Positions 1 to 4,951 of a DNA stretch of 7,780 nt are shown piece by piece (the stretch's first letter is position 1; every line of letters begins with the position of its first letter). The DNA lies in assembly GCA_021781935.1 (NCBI GenBank), contig JAJXVW010000025.1:1-7780 (forward strand). Reading direction: 5' to 3'. Both the position numbers and the translations under genes were made by a program. Below the pieces are notes generated by a model. It did no database searches. It saw only the letters and a list, made by a program, of their open reading frames with translations, and was not told the origin of the DNA. Origin of the DNA: a bacterium. GTDB lineage: Bacteria > Patescibacteriota > Minisyncoccia > Phycocordibacterales > Phycocordibacteraceae.

Positions 1-777
1 GAGCAGGTCACCCGGGCCGGCGACGCCTCGACCGACGCCTCGATCCGGTTCGGCGAGGCCGCCGTGAAGCCCGGCGTTCTGAGCCGCGAGAAGCTCTTCG
101 AGCGGAAGGGCGCGTTCCTCGATGGTGAGCCCGGCCTCGCGCGCGAGCTCGAGCGTCACGTTGCGGGTGATACCGTGGAGCATTTCGTCCTTCGGCGTTA
201 CAAGCGCGCTGTTCCTTACGCAAAAGATATTGCTACCGGTGCACTCAAGCACGTTGCCGTCTGAAATGTAGACAGCCTCCGCGGCGCCCGCCTGTTTCAT
301 CTTCGATTGGAGCATGACGGCAACCGTATAATCGATAGTTTTGAATTCAGGAAAAGCCCGTCGGTGAGCGTGGGTGATGGCATGCGCGCCCCGTTCGTAC
401 CACTCGATCGGATAGGGTCGCATCGGCTCAGAGAGGAGGTAGAGCTGTTCGCGCCCGGCGACGTGCACGATGCCGCCATCAGCGTTACCGCCGGTGAGTA
501 TCATGCGGATGATTGCGCGTCCGTGCGGCGCATTCTCCTTTACGAGAGCGCGCATCGCGGCGAGTACTTCTTCTCCCGTGTAGGGGATGGCGAGGTCGAG
601 CGCCTTCGCTGAACGGCCGAAGCGCTCCCAATGGTCGCGGAAACGGAAGGGCTCGCCGTCATGAGCGGCGAGCCCTTCATAGATGCCGTAGCCGCGCAGG
701 AGCGACAGATCGTAGACGTCGATGGTCGCCTCAGAACGCGGGACGAGCGCTCCGTCAATCCAAACCTTCGGTTCCAT
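1..777 (-). CDS. PLP-dependent class IV aminotransferase (branched-chain or D-amino acid type), 3' end cut by window edge
   Basis: Reading from ATG at 777 toward the left edge gives 259 codons with no stop, so the C-terminus lies outside the window. The protein starts MEPKVWIDGALVPRSEA, the usual opening of fold-type IV aminotransferases. It keeps the HxxRF phosphate-side Arg (R52), the catalytic lysine in FKTIDY (K146), the ECTGSNIF motif (E178 to F185) and the GITR phosphate-binding loop (202-205). Family members are about 280-300 residues. These enzymes transfer an amino group between an amino acid and a 2-oxo acid in the cytosol. Branched-chain and D-alanine/D-glutamate types share these motifs, and I cannot separate them here. 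After about residue 233 the translation stops resembling the family (AGLHGGLAEPDRG), while the neighbouring frame gives a better continuation (FTAASPNRIEASVEA). A frameshift or sequence error near 64-80 is therefore likely. A TACGAT hexamer lies 8 nt before the start, and no Shine-Dalgarno is visible. Confidence 0.85.
   Translation of the reverse strand, partial: MEPKVWIDGALVPRSEATIDVYDLSLLRGYGIYEGLAAHDGEPFRFRDHWERFGRSAKALDLAIPYTGEEVLAAMRALVKENAPHGRAIIRMILTGGNADGGIVHVAGREQLYLLSEPMRPYPIEWYERGAHAITHAHRRAFPEFKTIDYTVAVMLQSKMKQAGAAEAVYISDGNVLECTGSNIFCVRNSALVTPKDEMLHGITRNVTLELAREAGLTIEERALPLEELLAAQNAGLHGGLAEPDRGVGRGVAGPGDLL
21..44. repeat. 12-bp tandem duplication inside the aminotransferase C-terminal region
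   Basis: The 12-mer CGACGCCTCGAC at 21-32 is followed at once by CGACGCCTCGAT at 33-44, identical in 11 of 12 positions. The period is four codons, so it does not break frame itself. In the presumed correct frame on the minus strand it encodes the repeated EASV/EASP pair. It lies next to the stretch where the reading frame seems to change. Confidence 0.7.
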
Positions 778-785
778 CGTGGCGT

Positions 786-791
786 ATCGTA
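786..791 (-). promoter_or_regulatory. Putative extended -10 element (TGC-TACGAT) of the aminotransferase
   Basis: On the minus strand TACGAT is preceded by TGC, an extended -10 arrangement, and followed by 8 nt and then the ATG at 777. Transcription from it would start at or next to the start codon. A second candidate, GATAAT at 814-809, would give a leader of roughly 25 nt. No convincing -35 is visible for either. Confidence 0.4.
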
Positions 792-820
792 GCACGCGGC
801 CTCGGCCCATTATCCACCGG

Positions 821-910
821 TGCCGGGGGTGGGACTTGAACCCACACGAGGGTTTTTAGGCTCTCTCGGGATTTTAAGTCCCGTGCGTCTACCAATTTCG
901 CCACCCCGGC
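821..910 (-). tRNA. tRNA-Leu (anticodon UAA)
   Basis: The minus strand folds as a class II tRNA. A 7-bp acceptor stem GCCGGGG/CCCCGGC is followed by a D-arm containing TTGGTAGA. The anticodon stem CGGGA/TCCCG encloses loop CTTAAAA, giving anticodon TAA. A long variable arm follows, then T-arm GTGGG-TTCAAGT-CCCAC. The discriminator base is A, as expected for leucine. The genomic 3' end reads A-CCG, so the CCA tail is not fully encoded and would need a nucleotidyltransferase. It reads UUA, and UUG by wobble. Confidence 0.95.
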
Positions 911-979
911 CGCTATCTCCTCTGTTGTATCACGGTTTGCAGACAGACAGGAAGAGTTCGTTCCGCACCGCCCGGCTCG

Positions 980-1054
980 TGGAGGCCTGAGCGGGAATCG
1001 AACCCGCGCATAACGGTTTTGCAGACCGTCGTGTTACCACTTCACCATCAGGCC
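980..1054 (-). tRNA. tRNA-Cys (anticodon GCA), CCA encoded
   Basis: The minus strand gives a class I cloverleaf: acceptor stem GGCCTGA/TCAGGCC, short D-stem GTG/CAC around AAGTGGTAA, anticodon stem ACGGT/ACCGT with loop CTGCAAA (anticodon GCA), five-base variable loop TATGC, and T-arm GCGGG-TTCGATT-CCCGC. The discriminator is U73, a known identity element of bacterial tRNA-Cys, and CCA is encoded at 982-980. The gene lies 31 bp after the end of rbfA and 69 bp before tRNA-Leu, all on the same strand. Confidence 0.96.
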
Positions 1055-1062
1055 GTTTTCCG

Positions 1063-1068
1063 ATTCTA
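1063..1068 (-). promoter_or_regulatory. Putative -10 element TAGAAT of tRNA-Cys
   Basis: TAGAAT (five of six matches to TATAAT) lies on the minus strand exactly 8 nt before the first base of tRNA-Cys, within the 31-bp gap after rbfA. Transcription would begin at or within a base or two of the mature 5' end. No clear -35 is seen at 16-18 bp. Read-through from infB-rbfA is an alternative. Confidence 0.45.
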
Positions 1069-1085
1069 CTATGAAAGCGCCATTC

Positions 1086-1409
1086 CTATAAATCACCGGA
1101 GAGCTGGTCGAGACGCTGGCGATTCTTCTCGCCCTCGTCGAGCGCGAAATCGATGCGCGGCATAGGGCGGAGCCGCGCGTGCCTCTTCAGGTAGTCCGAG
1201 AAGTCTTCCCGCTGACGGTCAAGGAAAGAGAGCGCCGGACGGATCTTGTCGTCCGGCAGGACGGAGACGAACACCGTGAAGTGGTCGCCACGCGAGCTCG
1301 GTACGGTGCGCGTTACCGTGATGAGCGAGTCCTTTCCGGCATTGCGTTCGATGAATTCCGCTGCTGCGCGGCCGATTACGTGGGCGGCTCGATCGGCGTG
1401 GAGGCTCAT
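1086..1409 (-). CDS. rbfA: 30S ribosome-binding factor A (RbfA)
   Basis: This 107-residue protein fits the RbfA family (usually about 100-130 residues). The sequence carries the alpha-beta pattern of the single KH-like domain: N-terminal helix (AAHVIGRAAAEFIERN), strand LITVTRTVPSS, strand HFTVFVSVLPDD, a helix around SDYLKRHARLRPMPRI, and the closing FALDEGEKNRQRLDQL, which matches the family's P.l.F.lDe..... pattern. RbfA binds the 30S subunit and supports late 16S rRNA maturation near the 5' end and decoding centre. Its ATG overlaps the infB stop as ATGA (1409-1406), so the two are probably translationally coupled. The infB-rbfA order is the classic bacterial one. The gene ends TTA TAG, close before tRNA-Cys. 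Confidence 0.92.
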   Translation of the reverse strand: MSLHADRAAHVIGRAAAEFIERNAGKDSLITVTRTVPSSRGDHFTVFVSVLPDDKIRPALSFLDRQREDFSDYLKRHARLRPMPRIDFALDEGEKNRQRLDQLSGDL

Positions 1410-2875
1410 GATCGTACGATGTTAAAGGTGATGAGAAAGTCTCCCGGCTGCGCATCCGCCCGGGACTCGATTTCAAGGCCGAACTCGCCCTCGGTGCGGA
1501 TTTCCGTTACGTCGGCGCGCGCCTGCTGGAGGTTTGTTATCGTCCCGCGGGCGATTTCCTCGTCGCCGCGCTCGATCTTGACCCGCGCGCCAAGCGTGAA
1601 TCCGCCCGAGAGCAGCCGAGCTCCCATAACCTGCCTTTTCGCGCCGGAGGAAAAGGTCTTCAGGACCTTCGCGCGTCCGAGCTCCTGCTCCACATCGACG
1701 ACGGGCGCCGCGCCGGCGAGGAGCTCCGCCACCTTCTGGGAAAGCTCGTAAATGATCGTGAAGGTCTCGATTCCGACATGATCGCGGTCGGCAAGGTCGC
1801 GCGCAATCGCGTCGACTCCCACATGGAATCCGATTACGGTAGCGCCGGTGGCGTAAGCTGTCTTCACGTCGTTCTCGGAAATGCTGCCGACGCCCGTGGC
1901 GACGATGCGGATGGAAGCCCGTTCATGCGTATGCTTCGCGAGTTCGTGCAATATCGCGTCTACGGAACCGGCGACATCCGCCTTCACGATGAGCGGCAGC
2001 TCGGATACTCCTTCGGGAGCAGCCGCCTGGACGGAAGCTGCCTTCGAAAGCTGAGCGTTCCGCCGGGCTGCCGCTTCGGCAAGCTTCTTCGTCCGTTCGA
2101 CCGTAAAAATCGCTCCGGCTTCCGGCAGCGCGCTGAAGCCCGCGATGCGCGCGGGCGCAGACGGGCCGACCGAGTCGACGCGCGCTCCGCGGAAGTTCTC
2201 GATATAGCGAACGGGCGCAAAGGCGCCTCCCGCGACGACAAAGTCGCCCTGGGAGAGCATTCCGTCCTTCACGATGAGCGTCGCCGACGCGCCGCGCTTC
2301 GGATCCATGGAAGATTCGAGCACGAATCCGGTCGCGGGGAGTGTCGCGTCGGCGGATGGCTCCGCGATGTCTGCGGCGAGGAGAACGAGATCAAGAAGCT
2401 CGGGAATCCCTTCGCCGGTCTTTGAGGAAATGGGCGCGTACGCGATATCGCCGCCGAGCCCCTCGAGATAGATTCCATGCTCGAGCATCGAATGCTTCGC
2501 GCGCTCGATGTCCGCGTTGTTCTTGTCAATCTTCGTGATGGCGACCAGATACGGTATGCCTGATTCGTGGATCGCCGCGAGTGCGTCCAAGGTCTGCGGC
2601 ATGACGCCCTCATCCGCCGCGACGACCAGTATCGCGATGTCGGCTGCGGCTGCGCCGCGGCTCCGAAGGGTCTTGAACGCCTCGTGACCCGGCGTATCGA
2701 GGAAGGTGATGTGGCGCCCGTTGTGTTCGGCGATGTAGGCGGAGACATGTTGGGTAATGCCGCCGGCCTCGCCGGCGACGACATTTTCCTTCCGGACGTA
2801 ATCCAGAAGCGACGACTTGCCGTGGTCTATATGACCCATCACCGCGATGACGGGCGGTCGCGCGGACTTCCCCAT
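1406..2875 (-). CDS. infB: Translation initiation factor IF-2, short form without N-terminal domain
   Basis: IF-2 is the GTPase that brings initiator tRNA to the 30S subunit and promotes subunit joining. The G motifs are in order: GHIDHGKS (14-21), GGITQH (38-43), DTPGHEAF (60-67), TKID (114-117) and an SSKTGEG G5-like stretch after it. Domain II follows, then domain III with LIVKADVAGSVDAI and VGSISENDVKTAYATGA, and the tRNA-binding C2 barrel ending in EIRTEGEFGLEIESRADAQPGD. At 489 residues it lacks the long, variable N-terminal region of most bacterial IF-2 (700-900 residues). The start is well supported, because an in-frame TGA lies a few codons upstream. Two G-domain details are unusual: DHGKS instead of DHGKT, and TKID instead of NKID. 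Spacing and sequence otherwise look intact. No nusA lies upstream; instead a divergent gene begins 67 bp away. Confidence 0.97.
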   Translation of the reverse strand: MGKSARPPVIAVMGHIDHGKSSLLDYVRKENVVAGEAGGITQHVSAYIAEHNGRHITFLDTPGHEAFKTLRSRGAAAADIAILVVAADEGVMPQTLDALAAIHESGIPYLVAITKIDKNNADIERAKHSMLEHGIYLEGLGGDIAYAPISSKTGEGIPELLDLVLLAADIAEPSADATLPATGFVLESSMDPKRGASATLIVKDGMLSQGDFVVAGGAFAPVRYIENFRGARVDSVGPSAPARIAGFSALPEAGAIFTVERTKKLAEAAARRNAQLSKAASVQAAAPEGVSELPLIVKADVAGSVDAILHELAKHTHERASIRIVATGVGSISENDVKTAYATGATVIGFHVGVDAIARDLADRDHVGIETFTIIYELSQKVAELLAGAAPVVDVEQELGRAKVLKTFSSGAKRQVMGARLLSGGFTLGARVKIERGDEEIARGTITNLQQARADVTEIRTEGEFGLEIESRADAQPGDFLITFNIVRS

Positions 2876-2889
2876 AGTCGCTTCATTTC

Positions 2890-2895
2890 ATCATA
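2890..2895 (-). promoter_or_regulatory. Putative -10 element TATGAT of infB-rbfA
   Basis: TATGAT on the minus strand (five of six to TATAAT) ends 14 nt before the infB ATG and would give a leader of about 7 nt. It sits in the A/T-rich part of the 67-bp divergent intergenic region. No Shine-Dalgarno sequence fits in so short a leader. A -35 at the usual distance is not convincing. Confidence 0.45.
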
Positions 2896-2930
2896 AAAAC
2901 GGCATACCTGCAATGCTGACGAGGAGCTGG

Positions 2931-2936
2931 TATAGT
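2931..2936 (+). promoter_or_regulatory. Putative extended -10 element (TGG-TATAGT) of the cysteine desulfurase-like gene
   Basis: TATAGT, preceded by TGG (extended -10), ends only 6 nt before the ATG at 2943, so the transcript is expected to start at the start codon. A purine-rich GAGGAG at 2921-2926 is 16 nt from the ATG, too far to be a normal ribosome binding site, and lies upstream of the inferred transcript start. The position supports the start at 2943 over a longer reading from 2847. Confidence 0.5.
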
Positions 2937-2942
2937 CGGCGC

Positions 2943-4058
2943 ATGTTCGCGAGGAAGAGATCGTATCTTGATTACGCAGCCGGAATGCCGGCGAATCCGT
3001 CATCCCCGCATGCCGAAGGTCGCGGGGTGCGCGAGCGCCTCGAGACGGCGCGTATGACGATTGCGCGCCTCACCGAGCGCAAGATGGATGACGTCATATT
3101 CACCTCCGGCGCGACCTATGCGAACGCGCTTGCTATTCTCGGCGCGGTCCGTGCGCGTGAAGGGAAGCGGCACGTGCTCTACCACCCGGGAGCGCACGCT
3201 TCGATCGTGGAGAACGTCTTCCTCTTACGAGAGGAGGGAGTCGACGTAGAGCCGCTTACGATCAGCGGCGGACGTATCGATATCGACAGACTGCGCGCGC
3301 AACTTACGGACGCGACCGTACTCGTCTCGCTCGATGCGGTCTGCGGGGAGACCGGATCCGTCTGGCATACGCGCGCGGTGCGCGCAGCGCTTGATGCGCA
3401 CGCTGCATCGGCGGAGTCGCGCCGGATCCTGCTGCATGTCGACGCGAGCCAGGCGCCCTTCACCGAGAAGCTTGAGATGAGCCATCATGGCGCGGACCTG
3501 CTCGTATTCGACGGCAGCAAGCTTGGCGTCCCGGGTTCCGGGTGCCTTATTGCGCACCGCACCATACCGCTCGTCCCGCCGTATCGCGGAGGAGGCCAGG
3601 AACGGGGTCTTGCGAACGGAACCCAGAACGTGGAGGCTCAGGCTCGGTTTGCTCGTTCGCTTGCCGCTCTCGCGCGCGATCGCGAAGGCTTTGGAAAACG
3701 TTCGATGATCGCGCGGGAGTCCCTTCTTGTCGCTCTCCGCGAAGTGCCGGGACTCGTGGTAAACGAAGGCGATCGTCAGGCGCCTCAAATCGTGAATGTC
3801 TCCCTCCCCGGACGCGATACCGATTACCTCGTAACGCTCCTGGATGAAGCGGGATTCGCCGTCTCAACCAGGAGCGCCTGCGAGACGGATTCCGATCAAG
3901 GCTCACGGGCGGTCTTCGCGCTCACGGGCGACCTCGAACGCGCTCGATCCACCGTCAGGATTTCGTGGGGAATCGGGACCAAACCTCGGCACCTGCAGCG
4001 GTTCGCGCGAGCGCTCCGCGATGCCGTCAGGTTCATTGACGCGCACGCGATCACGTAG
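2943..4058 (+). CDS. Cysteine desulfurase-like class V aminotransferase (NifS/IscS-related)
   Basis: The 371-residue protein follows the NifS/IscS layout. It opens YLDYAAGMPANPSSPH (8-23) and has FTSGATYANALAI (53-65), the PLP-stacking histidine in GAHASIV (H85), and HVDASQAPF with the PLP-contact Asp and Gln (D167, Q170). The Schiff-base lysine is in FDGSKLGVPGSG (K193). GGGQERGLANGTQNV spans 216-230, and the catalytic cysteine sits in STRSACETD (C313). Members remove sulfur from cysteine to form a persulfide that feeds Fe-S assembly or tRNA thiolation. Changes from the usual pattern include CGETG (134-138) where NNE[IT]G is normal, and SK rather than HK at the lysine. The start at 2943 avoids overlap with infB and lies just after an extended -10; the upstream in-frame ATG at 2847 would overlap infB. 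No iscU or mnmA is adjacent. A related class V lyase acting on another substrate is possible. Confidence 0.88.
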   Translation: MFARKRSYLDYAAGMPANPSSPHAEGRGVRERLETARMTIARLTERKMDDVIFTSGATYANALAILGAVRAREGKRHVLYHPGAHASIVENVFLLREEGVDVEPLTISGGRIDIDRLRAQLTDATVLVSLDAVCGETGSVWHTRAVRAALDAHAASAESRRILLHVDASQAPFTEKLEMSHHGADLLVFDGSKLGVPGSGCLIAHRTIPLVPPYRGGGQERGLANGTQNVEAQARFARSLAALARDREGFGKRSMIARESLLVALREVPGLVVNEGDRQAPQIVNVSLPGRDTDYLVTLLDEAGFAVSTRSACETDSDQGSRAVFALTGDLERARSTVRISWGIGTKPRHLQRFARALRDAVRFIDAHAIT

Positions 4059-4070
4059 CAATATATCCGC

Positions 4071-4856
4071 ATGAACATCGAGGAACTCTCCAAATCGCAA
4101 CTCATACTCCTCACGATCCTCGTGAACTTCGTTACCTCGGTCGCTACCGGCATCATCACCGTGTCGCTTCTCGACCAGGCGCCTCCGTTCGTGACCCAGA
4201 CCGTAAATCGCGTTGTCGAACACACGATTGAGACGGTTACGCAGGCGGCACCCGCGCAGCCGGCAGCGGCAGCCAGCGCCCCGGCTCCTTCGAACCAGGA
4301 TCTCGTGACGGCAGCGATCGGCGCGGATGCGGCGAGGATGGTCGCGCTGTACTCGACCACCGCAGGGACGTCGACGCCCGCGCTCGCGGTTGGTACCTAT
4401 CTCCCCGCCGCCGAAGCAGTGGTTACCGCAGTAAAGGACTCGCTGCCCGCGCAAATCGTGGTCCGGTTCGCGGACGGTTCATCGGTGCCCGCGTCGCTCT
4501 CCCGAGAAGGCGACGGGATCGTGATTTACGGCTTTGCGAATGACGCGAAGCTTCCGAAGACGAGCGTCCCGAGGCTGATTCCAGCCGCGTCGCTCAAGCT
4601 CGGAGAGACCGCGCTCGCGGTCGGCGCGGACGGCGCGGCTTCGACCGGCATCGTTTCCCGCGTGGACAGCAAGAACGTCTATACCACGCTCCCGGACATC
4701 GGGGCGGGAAGCGCCGTCGTCGACCTCTCGGGGAATCTCATAGGCGTCGCGCAAAACGCGACGCCCGGGCTGCTCGTTCCGGCCGATACGATAACGAAAC
4801 TTCTCACGTCCACCACTACCGCGCCGCTTGGAACGTCGACGGCTCCTCGCGCGTAA
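4071..4856 (+). CDS. Membrane-anchored trypsin/HtrA-fold protein with degenerate catalytic triad (probable pseudo-protease)
   Basis: The 261-residue protein has a short N-tail (MNIEELSKSQ), one hydrophobic segment (about 11-34) and an Ala/Pro-rich linker (about 57-75). A C-terminal domain of about 150 residues follows and should face the cell exterior. That domain reads like a trypsin/HtrA barrel: AVVTAVKDSLPAQIVVRFADG (116-136) matches the VVTAxHV...V.L.DG region, DGIVIYGF (148-155) matches D[LI]AVLK, SLKLGETALAVG...STGIVSRVD (174-199) matches the L..G..v.AiG....GiVS region, and GAGSAVVDLSGNLIGV (211-226) matches GNSGGPL.N..G.viG. On this alignment the catalytic His becomes Lys (K122), Asp stays (D148) and Ser becomes Ala (A212), with S214 two residues off. 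The N-terminus resembles a family I associate with Parcubacteria. Spacing to the upstream stop is 12 bp, so joint transcription is possible. Ligand or partner is unknown. Confidence 0.75.
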   Translation: MNIEELSKSQLILLTILVNFVTSVATGIITVSLLDQAPPFVTQTVNRVVEHTIETVTQAAPAQPAAAASAPAPSNQDLVTAAIGADAARMVALYSTTAGTSTPALAVGTYLPAAEAVVTAVKDSLPAQIVVRFADGSSVPASLSREGDGIVIYGFANDAKLPKTSVPRLIPAASLKLGETALAVGADGAASTGIVSRVDSKNVYTTLPDIGAGSAVVDLSGNLIGVAQNATPGLLVPADTITKLLTSTTTAPLGTSTAPRA

Positions 4857-4951
4857 TATATTCATAGTGCCGGGAGATGACCGGGGCGCGAGCGGTTCCG
4901 TGATGCACCGCCATTTGCCCGGCTCGCTGATTCGCCGTACCATATATTTAT
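4857..4951 (+). other. Intergenic region between the trypsin-fold gene and clp, with possible RNA hairpins
   Basis: These 95 bp start with an A/T-rich TATATTCATAGT and then turn GC-rich. GCCGGG (4869-4874) can pair with CCCGGC (4918-4923), and inside it GCGGT (4892-4896) can pair with ACCGC (4907-4911). No T-run follows, so this is not a standard intrinsic terminator. No CIRCE-type repeat (TTAGCACTC...GAGTGCTAA) is present ahead of the chaperone gene. Confidence 0.35.
4915..4943 (+). promoter_or_regulatory. Putative promoter of the Clp ATPase gene (TTGCCC-17 bp-TACCAT)
   Basis: TTGCCC (4915-4920) and TACCAT (4938-4943), each matching four of six consensus bases, are separated by the ideal 17 bp. 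The -10 ends 8 nt before the ATG at 4952, the same gap as at the aminotransferase and tRNA-Cys. An overlapping TATATT at 4943-4948 is an alternative -10 core. No Shine-Dalgarno lies between the promoter and the start. Confidence 0.45.

Noticed and set aside
2847..2942. N-terminal extension of the desulfurase-like gene from an upstream in-frame ATG
   Set aside because: It would overlap infB on the other strand, span the divergent promoter region, and add 32 residues without family similarity ahead of the normal MFARKRSYLDYAAG start.
3225..3788. Long antisense frames within the desulfurase, infB and clp genes
   Set aside because: These are shadows of strongly supported genes in GC-rich DNA, with Arg/Ser-rich compositions and no motifs.
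4071..4856. Active HtrA-type serine protease
   Set aside because: The expected TAxH and GNSGG motifs are absent; the aligned residues are Lys and Ala.
4877..4903. Eight-codon mini-ORF (MTGARAVP) 8 nt after a CATAGT hexamer in the clp upstream region
   Set aside because: Too short to distinguish from chance. It has no ribosome binding site, and the clp promoter candidate lies downstream of it, so a leader-peptide role is not supported.
4857..4951. CIRCE (HrcA) or sigma-32-type heat-shock control ahead of clp
   Set aside because: No TTAGCACTC/GAGTGCTAA repeat and no CTTGAA...CCCCAT-type promoter was found.
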